A stretch of 22,438 nucleotides of DNA from DATLFS01 sp035540935 (GTDB lineage: Bacteria; Actinomycetota; CADDZG01; WHSQ01). The notes under the pieces are model-generated. The model had not been told where the DNA came from. It ran no database searches and saw only the letters and a list, made by a program, of their open reading frames with translations. The stretch lies in contig DATLFS010000058.1 in NCBI GenBank assembly GCA_035540935.1, forward strand, positions 1-22,438, read 5' to 3'. A program made the translations under genes and the position numbers. Each line of letters starts with the position of its first letter. The first letter of the stretch is position 1. Positions 5,883-13,993 of the stretch are shown piece after piece.

Positions 5883-6998
5883 TTGCAGCGAGAACGGCTG
5901 GGCCGCGTCCTCATCGCCGCCACCGTCCTGTGCACCCTCCTCGTTCCCGCCGTTACCTCCCCCGCCGGCCAGCGGAAGAAACTCGACGAGACCAGACAGC
6001 AGCTCGAGACGGTCCGCGAGAACCTCGACCGGAAGAGCGCTCGGGCGGGCTCGCTCAGGAGCCACATCCGCAGGCTCGAGCGTGAGATCAACACGATCCA
6101 GATCGCCGTCAACAAGCTGAACGGCCAGATCGCTACGGTGGAGTCCGAGGTGCGGACCGTCGAGGCTCACATCAAGGCAACCCAGAAGAAGATCGACGCC
6201 GTCGAGGACCGCGCCACCGAGCAGGCGGTGATGCTCTACAAGCAGGGTTCCACCGAGGTGATCGACGCGCTCCTGCAGTCCGAGTCCCTCGCCGAGCTTG
6301 ACGAGAAGGCGGCGATGCTCGGCGTGGCCGCGCAGGAGAACACCGGAGCCCTGATCCGCTACGGCAGGCTCAAGGTCGAGATCCAGGAACAGAACCGGAT
6401 CCTGCTGGGCAAGAAGGAGGAGCTCAGCGAGAAGCTCCGCGGCCGCTCCAAGCTCCTGGCGGAGATGGAGGAGCGGAAAGCCGATCTCGACGACGCCTAC
6501 GCGCAGGTCCAGGCCGAAGTCGCCCGGCTCCGCGATCGAGAGGGTGATCTCGAGCAGGCGGCCGAGGACATCCGCAACGAGATCATCGCCGCGCAGGCGC
6601 AGCGTTCCGTCACCAGTCTCGGAGAGTCGAACCAGGGCTTCATCTGGCCGCTCAACGGGCCCGTCACCTCGGGCTACGGTCCGCGGTGGGGACGCATGCA
6701 CACCGGCATCGACATCGACGGCTACACCGGACAGCCTGTTGTGGCGGCGAAGGGCGGCTCCGTGATCCTGGCATCGTCCTACTCCGGATACGGCAACGCG
6801 GTGATCGTCGACCACGGGGGTGGCATCGCCACCCTCTACGCCCACTTCTCGGGGTTCGCGGTCGGCGCCGGCCAGTCGGTGAAGCAGGGCCAGGTCGTCG
6901 GCTACGTCGGCTGCACCGGCTCGTGCACGGGAGACCACCTCCACTTCGAGGTCCGGGTCAACGGCTCGCCCGTGAACCCGATGTCCTACCTCCCGTAG
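5883..6998 (+). CDS. Secreted coiled-coil M23 (LytM-type) peptidoglycan endopeptidase
   Basis: This protein is predicted to cut peptidoglycan cross-bridges outside the membrane. Start TTG 5883-5885 is chosen because it follows an AGAAGGGAGAG site and opens a signal-like N-terminus with a hydrophobic stretch at about residues 9-27; the product is 371 aa. Residues 30-235 are largely coiled coil, rich in E, K, R and L. The C-terminal domain (about 253-371) is M23, with H273 and D277 (MHTGIDID), H321 (YAHF) and HLH at 352-354. All zinc and catalytic residues are kept, unlike EnvC-type activators that have lost them. The layout resembles EnvC or RipC-like division hydrolases, but no ftsEX genes are in view. 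No lipobox is present. Confidence 0.92.
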   Translation: MQRERLGRVLIAATVLCTLLVPAVTSPAGQRKKLDETRQQLETVRENLDRKSARAGSLRSHIRRLEREINTIQIAVNKLNGQIATVESEVRTVEAHIKATQKKIDAVEDRATEQAVMLYKQGSTEVIDALLQSESLAELDEKAAMLGVAAQENTGALIRYGRLKVEIQEQNRILLGKKEELSEKLRGRSKLLAEMEERKADLDDAYAQVQAEVARLRDREGDLEQAAEDIRNEIIAAQAQRSVTSLGESNQGFIWPLNGPVTSGYGPRWGRMHTGIDIDGYTGQPVVAAKGGSVILASSYSGYGNAVIVDHGGGIATLYAHFSGFAVGAGQSVKQGQVVGYVGCTGSCTGDHLHFEVRVNGSPVNPMSYLP

Positions 6999-7037
6999 AG
7001 GCGGTCGCCCCCAGCCTTCGCACCCCGGCAACGCAAA

Positions 7038-7073
7038 GGGCCCGGCCGGATCCCGGCCGGGCCCCCCGCTTTT
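7038..7073. terminator. Bidirectional intrinsic terminator
   Basis: A perfect 12-bp inverted repeat (arms 7038-7049 and 7053-7064) with a 3-nt loop lies between the convergent M23 and groEL genes. TTTT at 7070-7073 follows on the + strand after a short C-run. On the - strand AAA at 7035-7037 gives a shorter U-tract. It probably ends both transcripts. Confidence 0.85.
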
Positions 7074-7086
7074 CGTCCTGAGGTCG

Positions 7087-8715
7087 CTACATCATCCCCA
7101 TGCCGTGGTCGTGGCCCGCGTGTGCCGGCGGCGCCTGCTCCTCCTCCGGCTTGTCCACGATCGTCGCCTCGGTCGTGAGCAGAAGAGCCGCGATCGAGGC
7201 CGCGTTCTCGAGCGCCGAACGCGTCACCCGCACGGGGTCGATGACGCCGACCTTCATGAGGTCGACGTACTCGCCTGTGGCCGCGTTCAGACCGTGGCCG
7301 GGCTTCTCGCCCCGCACGCGCTCCACCACGACGCCGCCCTCGAAACCGGCGTTCTGCGCGATCCACCGGAGCGGGGCCTCGAGCGAGCGAGCCACGATGC
7401 GCGCGCCGACCGCCTCGTCCCCGGCTAGGTCGAGGGCCTCGACCGCCTCCCGAGCGCGCACCAGCGTGACGCCGCCGCCGGGAACGATCCCCTCCTCGAC
7501 CGCGGCGCGCGTGGCCGAGACAGAGTCCTCGATGCGGTGCTTCTTCTCCTTGAGCTCGACCTCGGTGGCCGCTCCGACCTTGAGGACGGCCACGCCGCCG
7601 GAGAGCTTCGCGAGGCGCTCCTGCAGCTTCTCGCGGTCCCAGTCGGAATCGGTCCGGTCGATCTCGGCCTTGATCTGCTCGACGCGTCCCCGGATCTCGT
7701 CCTCGGCTCCGGAGCCCTCGACGATCGTCGTCTCGTCCTTCGTAACGACGACCTTGCGCGCCCGGCCGAGCATGTCGAGCGACACACCCTCGAGCTTGAG
7801 GCCGATCTCCTCGCTGACCACCTGGCCGCCGGTCAGGATCGCCATGTCCTGGAGCATCGCCTTGCGGCGGTCACCGAAGCCGGGGGCCTTGACCGCGACC
7901 GCCTTGAAGGTGCCGCGGATCTTGTTGACGACCAGGGTCGCCAGTGCCTCTCCCTCGATGTCCTCGGCGACGATCAGGAGCGACTTCCCGGCCTGCATGA
8001 CCTTCTCGAGCACCGGCAGAAGGTCGCGGACCGACGAGATCTTCTGCTGCGCGAACAGGATGTAGGGATCGTCGAGGACCGCCTCCATCCTGTCCTGGTC
8101 GGTGACGAAGTATGGCGAGATGTAGCCCTTGTCGAACTGCATACCTTCGACGAGCTCGAGCTCGAGACCGAAGGTGTTCGACTCCTCGACCGTGATGACG
8201 CCGTCCTTGCCGACCTTGTCCATGGCCTCGGCGACCATCTCGCCGATCTCGGGGTCGTTGTTCGCCGAGATGGCGGCCACGTGGGCGATCTCCGCCCGGT
8301 CCTCGACGTCGCGCGACTGTGACTTGATCGAGTCGACCGCGGCGCGCACGGCCCTCTCGATGCCGCGCTTCATGGCCATGGGGTTGGTCCCTGCCGCCAC
8401 CGCCTGCAGGCCCTGCCGGACGAGCGCCTGCGCGAGGACCGTCGCGGTGGTGGTGCCGTCCCCCGCGATGTCGTTGGTCTTGCTCGCCACTTCCTTCACG
8501 AGCTGGGCGCCCATGTTCTCCCACGGGTCCTCGAGCTCGATCTCCTTGGCGATCGTCACGCCGTCGTTGGTGATGGTCGGCGCGCCCCACTTCTTGTCGA
8601 GCACGACGTTGCGGCCGCGGGGGCCGAGCGTCACGCGCACGGCGTTGGCGAGGCGGTCGACGCCGGCCTCTAGCCCCCGGCGCGCCTCCTCGTCGAATCT
8701 CAGCAGCTTGGGCAT
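7087..8715 (-). CDS. groEL: Chaperonin GroEL (Hsp60, 60-kDa subunit)
   Basis: This protein forms the double-ring ATP-driven folding chamber in the cytoplasm with GroES as lid. The 542-residue length is normal. ATP-site residues are kept: GPRGRNV (31-37), D51 in TITNDG and GDGTTT (85-90). The C-terminal ATPase stretch EEGIVPGGG is also present. The tail is HAGHDHGMGMM, a Met/His-rich variant of the usual GGM repeats that may bind metal. ATG 8713-8715 follows a GAGAGGAG site. It is downstream of groES in the same CIRCE-controlled unit, with a structured 87-nt gap. Only one groEL is in the window; I cannot tell whether a second exists elsewhere. Confidence 0.98.
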   Translation of the reverse strand: MPKLLRFDEEARRGLEAGVDRLANAVRVTLGPRGRNVVLDKKWGAPTITNDGVTIAKEIELEDPWENMGAQLVKEVASKTNDIAGDGTTTATVLAQALVRQGLQAVAAGTNPMAMKRGIERAVRAAVDSIKSQSRDVEDRAEIAHVAAISANNDPEIGEMVAEAMDKVGKDGVITVEESNTFGLELELVEGMQFDKGYISPYFVTDQDRMEAVLDDPYILFAQQKISSVRDLLPVLEKVMQAGKSLLIVAEDIEGEALATLVVNKIRGTFKAVAVKAPGFGDRRKAMLQDMAILTGGQVVSEEIGLKLEGVSLDMLGRARKVVVTKDETTIVEGSGAEDEIRGRVEQIKAEIDRTDSDWDREKLQERLAKLSGGVAVLKVGAATEVELKEKKHRIEDSVSATRAAVEEGIVPGGGVTLVRAREAVEALDLAGDEAVGARIVARSLEAPLRWIAQNAGFEGGVVVERVRGEKPGHGLNAATGEYVDLMKVGVIDPVRVTRSALENAASIAALLLTTEATIVDKPEEEQAPPAHAGHDHGMGMM

Positions 8716-8729
8716 TCGAAACTCCTCTC

Positions 8730-8778
8730 GGGGACACCGTCCCCCGACGCGGTTTGGCGCAGGGACGAGCCCTGCGCC
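8730..8778 (-). promoter_or_regulatory. Two hairpins in the groES-groEL spacer
   Basis: In the mRNA between groES and groEL, arms 8756-8764 and 8770-8778 form a perfect 9-bp stem with a 5-nt loop. Arms 8730-8735 and 8739-8744 form a 6-bp stem with a 3-nt loop, ending 14 nt before the groEL start codon. Neither is followed by a U-tract, so they are not ordinary terminators. They may be processing or stability elements that set the GroES:GroEL ratio (inference). Confidence 0.6.
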
Positions 8779-8802
8779 GGAAACGGAACGAAGGGAATCG
8801 CT

Positions 8803-9108
8803 CTAGCCGAGGATCGCGAGTACGTCGCGAGCCGACAGGATGAGCAGCTCCTCGCCGTCGAGCTTGATCTCGGTACCGCCGTACTTCGAGTAGATGACGC
8901 GGTCACCCTCGCTGACGTCCATCGGGATGAGGTCGCCGGTGTCACTCCGCTTGCCGGGGCCCACCGCGAGGACCGTCCCCTGCTGGGGCTTCTCCTTGGC
9001 CGTGTCGGGGATCACGATGCCGGAGGCGGTGGTCTCTTCGCCCTCCTCCGGGCGGACCAGGATGCGGTCCTCGAGCGGCTTGAGCGTGGTCTTGGTAGCA
9101 GTCGCCAT
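8803..9108 (-). CDS. groES: Co-chaperonin GroES (Hsp10)
   Basis: This 101-residue protein is the heptameric lid of GroEL. Family blocks are clear: LKPLEDRILVR near the start, the mobile loop EETTASGIVIPDTAKEKP (about 24-41), GTVLAVGPG and SEGDRVIYSKYGGTEI. ATG 9106-9108 (MATATK) is chosen because GGAGGT lies 5 nt upstream; an in-frame TTG at 9118-9120 is part of that ribosome-binding site and is rejected. It is the first gene of the groESL unit, under the promoter and CIRCE operator just upstream, and is followed by groEL after 87 nt. Confidence 0.98.
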   Translation of the reverse strand: MATATKTTLKPLEDRILVRPEEGEETTASGIVIPDTAKEKPQQGTVLAVGPGKRSDTGDLIPMDVSEGDRVIYSKYGGTEIKLDGEELLILSARDVLAILG

Positions 9109-9138
9109 ACGTACCTCCAACTCGAACGTCGGACGGGA

Positions 9139-9165
9139 TTAGCACTCCGATGCTGCGAGTGCTAA
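9139..9165. promoter_or_regulatory. CIRCE operator (HrcA-binding site)
   Basis: The sequence is an exact match to the CIRCE consensus: TTAGCACTC, 9 nt, GAGTGCTAA. It lies at the predicted groES start site. HrcA repressor binding here would keep groESL low until heat shock. No hrcA gene is in the window. Confidence 0.97.
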
Positions 9166-9194
9166 GAGTAGCGCGAGGCGCGGACGCCGGTCAA
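9165..9194 (-). promoter_or_regulatory. groESL promoter TTGACC-N18-TACTCT
   Basis: On the - strand TTGACC (9194-9189) and TACTCT (9170-9165) are 18 bp apart, a good vegetative-type promoter. The -10 abuts the CIRCE arm, so the start site falls inside the operator. The -35 overlaps the stop codon of tsaD. Confidence 0.75.
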
Positions 9195-10267
9195 ACGAAG
9201 CCGAGGTTCGGGTCGGGCGCGGTCTCGAGGCCGCTGATCAGCCCCCTCCGCAGCATCGCCGCCCCGCACGCCGCCACCATCGCGGCGTTGTCGGTGCACA
9301 GCTCGAGCGGCGGGACCGTGAGCGTCAGGCCCCGCTCCTCGCACGCGTCCGACAACCCCTTCCGCAGGCCGGAGTTGGCCGCGACTCCGCCGCAGAGGAA
9401 GACCCGATGGGCACCTGCGTGCTCGACGGCCGCCATCGTCTTCGTGACCTGGATGTCGACGACTGCCGCCTGGAACGACGCCGCTACGTCCTCGACCGAG
9501 ACCGCCTCCCCCCGGGCCTCCGCCTTCCTCACGTAGTTGATGACCGCGGTTTTCAGACCGGAGTAGGAGACATCGAACCCCGCCTCGTTGATCATCGCCC
9601 GGGGGAACGAGATCGCCTCCGGGTCGCCCAGCAGCGAAAGGCGGTCGATCTCCGGCCCACCGGGGTAGTCGAGGCCGAGGAAGCGGGCCACCTTGTCGAA
9701 AGCCTCGCCCGCGGCGTCGTCGATCGTCCCGCCGAGCACGTGGTAATCGCCGTGGCCGCGGGCGTCGACCAGGAGCGTGTGGCCGCCGGAGATCACGAGG
9801 ACCAGCGCAGGGAAGGCGGCGTCCTGATCCGCCAGCAGGTTCGAGTAGACGTGTGCCTCCAGGTGGTTGACCGCGAGGAAGGGGATGCCGAGCACGGCGG
9901 CGATCGACTTCGCCTCGGCGACACCGACCAGGAGCGAACCGATCAGCCCGGGACCGACGGTCGCAGCCACCGCGTCGAGATCCCAGAAGGTGAGATCGGC
10001 TTCGCGGAGCGCGTCGGCGATCGCCGGCGTCAACGCCTCGACGTGGGCGCGCGCCGCGATCTCCGGGACGATCCCCCCGTACTCGCCGTGCAACCTGACC
10101 TGCGAGACGATCACGTTCGAGAGGATGCCCCGGCCCCCGCGCACGACCGACGCGGAGGTCTCGTCGCACGACGTCTCGATGCCGAGGACGAGCGTGTCTT
10201 CGTCCCACTCGCCGACCTTCTCCTCGAGGACCGCCGGCTCCGGAGCGCTCCACAGCACGTCACCCAC
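9191..10267 (-). CDS. tsaD: tRNA N6-adenosine threonylcarbamoyltransferase TsaD
   Basis: TsaD transfers the threonylcarbamoyl group from threonylcarbamoyl-AMP to A37 of ANN-decoding tRNAs, working with TsaB and TsaE in the cytoplasm. The 358-residue protein has the ASKHA fold motifs LGIETSCDETS (28-38), the metal-binding HLEAH (135-139), SGGHT (160-164) and the CGGVAANS nucleotide motif. GTG 10265-10267 is used; the frame overlaps the rimI end by 8 nt, implying translational coupling. About 25 residues precede the usual N-terminus, and there is no later plausible start, so this is a real short extension. It is the last gene before groES. Confidence 0.96.
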   Translation of the reverse strand: MGDVLWSAPEPAVLEEKVGEWDEDTLVLGIETSCDETSASVVRGGRGILSNVIVSQVRLHGEYGGIVPEIAARAHVEALTPAIADALREADLTFWDLDAVAATVGPGLIGSLLVGVAEAKSIAAVLGIPFLAVNHLEAHVYSNLLADQDAAFPALVLVISGGHTLLVDARGHGDYHVLGGTIDDAAGEAFDKVARFLGLDYPGGPEIDRLSLLGDPEAISFPRAMINEAGFDVSYSGLKTAVINYVRKAEARGEAVSVEDVAASFQAAVVDIQVTKTMAAVEHAGAHRVFLCGGVAANSGLRKGLSDACEERGLTLTVPPLELCTDNAAMVAACGAAMLRRGLISGLETAPDPNLGFV

Positions 10268-10817
10268 CGCGCCCGCGCTCCAACCTCTGGACCTCGTCGC
10301 GCAGCCCCTGCAAACGGAGGCGGTATGCCGTGGACGAAGCGTCTTCGACGACCATCACGTACGCATCCTCGTTCGTCTCGATGTAGTAGCCCTTGCGGAC
10401 GCCGGTGACTGAGAAGCCGAACTTCTCGTACATCGCGCGAGCGCCGTCGTTCGACACCCGGACCTCGAGCGAGATCGTCTCCGCGCCGCGGGCGATCGCC
10501 TCCGTTATCTGCTTCAAGAGGAGACGGCTCCCGATCTTCAGGTGGTGGTAGTCGGGATCGACCGCGATGTTCGTGACGTGCGCCTCGAGGCCGGTGAACA
10601 TCATCCCGCAGTAGCCGACGACGAAGCCGCCGATACGCGCGACGACGTAGGAGCGGGTCGCGCGCTGCGAGAGCTCGGACAGGAATAGCGAGGCGCTCCA
10701 GGGACGCGGGTAGACACGGCCCTCGATGGCGAGGACCCGGCGAAGATGCCTTCTCCTCATGCGCGCGATCTCGATCGGCGGGACCGCCTGGTCCTCAGGC
10801 TTCCTCGCTACCGCCAT
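10260..10817 (-). CDS. rimI: Ribosomal-protein-alanine N-acetyltransferase RimI-like
   Basis: This is a GNAT protein of the RimI group, expected to acetylate the N-terminal amine of a ribosomal or other protein. ATG 10815-10817 gives 185 residues; its A is shared with the tsaB stop (TGATG), and AGGAG lies 7 nt upstream. The acetyl-CoA motif is at about 86-100 (VDPDYHHLKIGSRLL), followed by LEVRVSNDGARAMYEKFGF (118-136), very typical of RimI. The protein is longer than E. coli RimI by roughly 35 residues at both ends. Position between tsaB and tsaD is the common arrangement in many bacteria. Actual substrate is unproven. Confidence 0.92.
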   Translation of the reverse strand: MAVARKPEDQAVPPIEIARMRRRHLRRVLAIEGRVYPRPWSASLFLSELSQRATRSYVVARIGGFVVGYCGMMFTGLEAHVTNIAVDPDYHHLKIGSRLLLKQITEAIARGAETISLEVRVSNDGARAMYEKFGFSVTGVRKGYYIETNEDAYVMVVEDASSTAYRLRLQGLRDEVQRLERGRGG

Positions 10818-11527
10818 CACGCGCTCCTGCTCCCCTGGATGCGCTCCCACTGGATCCGCTTGGCCGACTTGCGCAGGTACAGCGGCTTGATGTCGAACAG
10901 CGAGTCGAAGTCCTCGCGGTACATGCGCGGGACCGTCAGCTCGACGAGAGAGACCGCGTTCGGGAAGGAATGGCTCATCGTCCCGATCTCGACCACCGGT
11001 CCGATCTCCTCGAACACATCCCGGTAGAGAAGCGCTCCGTTCCCGACCAAGAGCACGTCCTCGCGGCGTGACTCGAGCCCGACGGCTAAGCCCTCGGGGG
11101 TCTCGATCCGGTACTCGCTCATCCGCTGGATGCCGCCCGGCGACGAGCGATAGAAAGCCGAGAAGACCTCGTTGCGGCGGGCATCGAGGGCGACACAGAT
11201 CGTCTTCGGGGAGTAGCGCACCTCATAGGCGACGAGGTCGAGGCTCGCCATCCCGCAGATCGGCACGCTGAGGGCCTGAGCCAGCGACTTGGCGGTGGCG
11301 ACCCCGACACGCATCCCGGTGAACAACCCCGGCCCGAGACTGACGGCGATGCCGCCGAGGTTCCGGTAGTCGAGGCGGGCCTCGTCGAGGCAGAACCGGA
11401 TGGCGGGCAGGAGGAACTCGTTGTAGGAGGCGCCGCGGCTCACCATGGCCGACGCCACGACCCCTTGCTCCGATCCGATGGCGACGCTCGCCTGCGGCGT
11501 CGACGTCTCGATCCCGAGGACCAGCAC
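10817..11527 (-). CDS. tsaB: tRNA threonylcarbamoyladenosine biosynthesis protein TsaB
   Basis: TsaB is the inactive ASKHA paralogue of TsaD that scaffolds the t6A complex. The 236-residue protein starts LVLGIETSTPQASVAIG. It keeps SLGPGLFTGMRVGVATAKSLA, the family signature (64-84), but lacks the HxxxH metal site of TsaD, as expected. The start is GTG 11525-11527 with a weak ribosome-binding site, 8 nt after tsaE, so translation may be coupled. Its stop overlaps rimI by one base. Confidence 0.95.
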   Translation of the reverse strand: MLVLGIETSTPQASVAIGSEQGVVASAMVSRGASYNEFLLPAIRFCLDEARLDYRNLGGIAVSLGPGLFTGMRVGVATAKSLAQALSVPICGMASLDLVAYEVRYSPKTICVALDARRNEVFSAFYRSSPGGIQRMSEYRIETPEGLAVGLESRREDVLLVGNGALLYRDVFEEIGPVVEIGTMSHSFPNAVSLVELTVPRMYREDFDSLFDIKPLYLRKSAKRIQWERIQGSRSA

Positions 11528-11535
11528 GGCCGTGC

Positions 11536-12108
11536 CTACGCGCCTCTGTCCCCGCGCGGATCGGCCGGAACCCGCTCGAAGCGGGGACCGGTCGACTCGC
11601 CCGGTGACGCGGCATCTAGAAGTGTCTCGGCCGTCGTGCGCATGCCGTCGAGCTTACGGACCCAGTCGTCCCCGTGCGGCCGGAACGTGATGCGCCTGTG
11701 ATCCTCCGCCTGCGGATCCTCCGTGCGACGCAGAACCACCTCGAGATACCGGCGCGGCAGGAGCGGCGCCACCGCCTCGCCCCACTCCACCAGCAGGATC
11801 GCCTCGGGATCGAGCAGCTCCTCGAACCCGAGATCGAGGACCTCCTGGAAGGAGTTCAGGCGGTACACGTCGAGGTGCAGTATCGGATAGCGGCCCCGGT
11901 ACTCGTGGACGATCGTGAAGGTCGGCGACGTGACCCGACCGTCCACGCCGAGAGCCGCGGCCACGCCCTGCACTAGCACGGTCTTTCCGGCGCCGAGATC
12001 CCCGGCCAGCGAGATGACGTCGCCGGGCAGGAGCATCGGGGCGAGGGCCGCGCCGATGATCCGCGTCTCCTCGGGAGAGGTGCTGGTCACGGCGAAAGAC
12101 GGACGCAT
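11536..12108 (-). CDS. tsaE: tRNA threonylcarbamoyladenosine biosynthesis ATPase TsaE
   Basis: TsaE is the P-loop ATPase that resets the TsaB-TsaD complex during t6A formation. The 190-residue protein has Walker A GDLGAGKT (36-43), the SPTFTIVHEY block (61-70), HLDVYR (78-83) and LVEWGE (106-111), all diagnostic. It is about 35 residues longer than E. coli TsaE, because of a C-terminal tail rich in P, G and R. ATG 12106-12108 follows GAGGAG, and the gene lies 6 nt after the uracil-DNA glycosylase gene. Confidence 0.96.
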   Translation of the reverse strand: MRPSFAVTSTSPEETRIIGAALAPMLLPGDVISLAGDLGAGKTVLVQGVAAALGVDGRVTSPTFTIVHEYRGRYPILHLDVYRLNSFQEVLDLGFEELLDPEAILLVEWGEAVAPLLPRRYLEVVLRRTEDPQAEDHRRITFRPHGDDWVRKLDGMRTTAETLLDAASPGESTGPRFERVPADPRGDRGA

Positions 12109-12114
12109 GTCTCC

Positions 12115-12789
12115 TCAGAAGAGCCCGAGCTGCGTCGCGCCGACGGGCTCGGCGGCCGACGCTCCCGCCGCTACCGGCTCCCGGACGGCACGCGCGCGAT
12201 CGAGCAGATGCCGGACGGTCTGCAGATCGGCACGGATCGCGTCGACCGGGCTCATCCCCCCGAAGCGGCCACCCCGCAGCGCGGCGGCGGGATGGAAAGT
12301 CGGCACCACCTTGGCGCCGCGCCGCTCGTAGACGCGGCCGCGCGCCCTCGTGATGCCGATCTGCTCCTCCAGCACGAAGCGGGTGGCGAAGTTTCCGAGC
12401 GTGACGATGACCTTGGGCCTCATGTGCGCGAGCTGCGCTTCGAGGTACGGCTTGCACGCCTCGATCTCCTCGGGTCGCGGGTCGCGGTTCCCCGGCGGGC
12501 GGCACTTGAGGACGTTGACGATCGCCGCCTGCGTCCGGTCGAGGCCGATCTCCGCGAGCATCCGGTCGAGCAGCTGCCCCGCGGCGCCGACGAAGGGGAT
12601 CCCCTGCTGGTCCTCGTGGAACCCGGGCGCCTCACCGATGAACAGCAGGTCGGCGTCGAGGTTCCCGTCGGCCCACACGACGTTCGTGCGGCTCCGGGCG
12701 AGAGGGCACCTGATACAGCTCAGGGCCTCGGCGCGAACGGAGTCGATGTCGACGACGCGAGCGTCCGACGGGTCATCCGGGCGGGACAT
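12115..12789 (-). CDS. Family-4 uracil-DNA glycosylase, [4Fe-4S] type
   Basis: This enzyme removes uracil from DNA that arises by cytosine deamination. The 224-residue protein shows four cysteines for the iron-sulfur cluster: C25 and C28 (CIRCP), C96 (LKCRPP) and C112. The uracil-binding motif GEAPG is at 52-56, and the C-terminal motif FHPAA includes H166. The set matches family 4 (Udg4/UdgA), common in thermophiles and actinobacteria. The C-terminus is low-complexity Ala-rich, ending QLGLF, which resembles a clamp-binding (QxxLF-like) tail; that is speculation. No good ribosome-binding site is seen, but a TATAGG box lies 8 nt upstream of the ATG. Confidence 0.95.
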   Translation of the reverse strand: MSRPDDPSDARVVDIDSVRAEALSCIRCPLARSRTNVVWADGNLDADLLFIGEAPGFHEDQQGIPFVGAAGQLLDRMLAEIGLDRTQAAIVNVLKCRPPGNRDPRPEEIEACKPYLEAQLAHMRPKVIVTLGNFATRFVLEEQIGITRARGRVYERRGAKVVPTFHPAAALRGGRFGGMSPVDAIRADLQTVRHLLDRARAVREPVAAGASAAEPVGATQLGLF

Positions 12790-12797
12790 GACCAGAG

Positions 12798-12803
12798 CCT
12801 ATA
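12798..12803 (-). promoter_or_regulatory. Possible -10 box of a near-leaderless uracil-DNA glycosylase transcript
   Basis: TATAGG (12803-12798) is 8 nt from the ATG, which would place the RNA start within a base or two of the start codon. No clear -35 is present at 16-18 bp. It would explain the missing Shine-Dalgarno. Weak, by-eye call. Confidence 0.3.
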
Positions 12804-12828
12804 GAAGGAGGCCCCCCTGCTCCACCGT

Positions 12829-13932
12829 TCAGACGAGCAGGCGACCGTCCTCCATCAGGACGTCGCCGTCGAAGGTGATACGGCCGCCTCGCCGCAGGTC
12901 GCAGACCATGTCCCAGTGGATCGCCGACTCGTTCGTCCCGCCGGTCTCGGGATAGGAGGCGCCGAGCGCGAGGTGGACGGTGCCGCCGATCTTCTCGTCG
13001 AGCAGGATCTCGCCGGAGAAGTCGGTGATGCCGTAGTTGGTCCCGATCCCGGCCTCGCCGATCACGCGCCCGCCCTCGTCGGCGTCGAGCGTCGTGATCA
13101 AGAACTCCTCGTTCTTGTTCGCGCTGGCGTCGGTCACCCGGCCGTCGGTGAACGTGAGCCGGATCCCCTCGACGACGTTGCCGCCGTAGATCGCGGGATA
13201 GGAAAAGGTGATGTGCCCCCGGGTGGCAGTCTCGACGGGCCCCGTGAAGATCTCGCCGTCGGGGAAGTTCTCGCCGCCGTCGCAGGGGATCCACCGGCGG
13301 TCGGAGACGTCGAGGTAGAGGTCGGTTCCCTCGCCGGTGATGTGCATCTCGCGGCGGCCCGACAGCCACTCCTCCAAGCGCCGGTGTCGCTCCGCCACCT
13401 GCTCCCACTCGGCCACCGGGTCTTCCGCGTCGACGAGACAGGCGCGGAAGAAGAAGTCCTCGTACTCCTCGAGGCTCATCTCCGCCTCCATCGCGTGCGC
13501 CTGCGTCGGGAAGAGCGTGACCATCCACCGGAACTCACCCGCGGCCGAGCGGCGCATGAAGGTGTCCAGCAGGTGCTTACGAGCGCGCGAGGCGATCACC
13601 TGGCGCGCCGGGTCGACGCGCGACAGCGCCCGCGTGTTCGTCTCACTGATGATGCTTATCGAGCAGTCGACGTTCTCCGCGGCCCACTCGTCCGTCGGCC
13701 ATACGAATCCGAGCTGCTCGTCGCTCGCATAACGGTAGAAGAGCGGTTCGGCCTCAGGCAGCGATACCAGCAACTTCGGATAGGCGCCGGCGGCGAGGCA
13801 ACGGCGGTAGAGGGCGAGCATCAACGGCTCCGCGACGTAGGCCCCTTTGATCTGGACGGTGTCCTGCGGCTTCACCTTCAGCGAGTAGCCGATGAGCACG
13901 TCGGCCAGGCGTTCTATGCGTTGGTCTTTCAT
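12829..13932 (-). CDS. M29-family metallo-aminopeptidase
   Basis: This is a cytosolic dinuclear-metal aminopeptidase related to Thermus AmpS/AmpT and AmpII of bacilli. ATG 13930-13932 gives 367 residues, a usual length; an upstream in-frame start at 13965 has no better ribosome-binding site. Motifs are GGENFPDGEIFTGP (219-232), IGEAGIGTNYGI (291-302), GGTVHLALGASYPE (316-329) and NESAIHWDM (334-342). Likely metal and catalytic residues are E228, E293, H320, Y327, H339 and D341. Gaps of 61 bp upstream and 39 bp downstream are the loosest in this run of genes. Substrate range cannot be read from sequence. Confidence 0.94.
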   Translation of the reverse strand: MKDQRIERLADVLIGYSLKVKPQDTVQIKGAYVAEPLMLALYRRCLAAGAYPKLLVSLPEAEPLFYRYASDEQLGFVWPTDEWAAENVDCSISIISETNTRALSRVDPARQVIASRARKHLLDTFMRRSAAGEFRWMVTLFPTQAHAMEAEMSLEEYEDFFFRACLVDAEDPVAEWEQVAERHRRLEEWLSGRREMHITGEGTDLYLDVSDRRWIPCDGGENFPDGEIFTGPVETATRGHITFSYPAIYGGNVVEGIRLTFTDGRVTDASANKNEEFLITTLDADEGGRVIGEAGIGTNYGITDFSGEILLDEKIGGTVHLALGASYPETGGTNESAIHWDMVCDLRRGGRITFDGDVLMEDGRLLV

Positions 13933-13993
13933 CCTCGATCCTGGTAGGTGGAAAAGTCGAACCACTTTAGTCGAGCGTCTCGCGGGGGCCTCG

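Noticed and set aside
9109..9120. Upstream TTG start for groES
   Set aside because: It lies within the GGAGGT ribosome-binding site of the ATG at 9108 and adds residues not seen in GroES.
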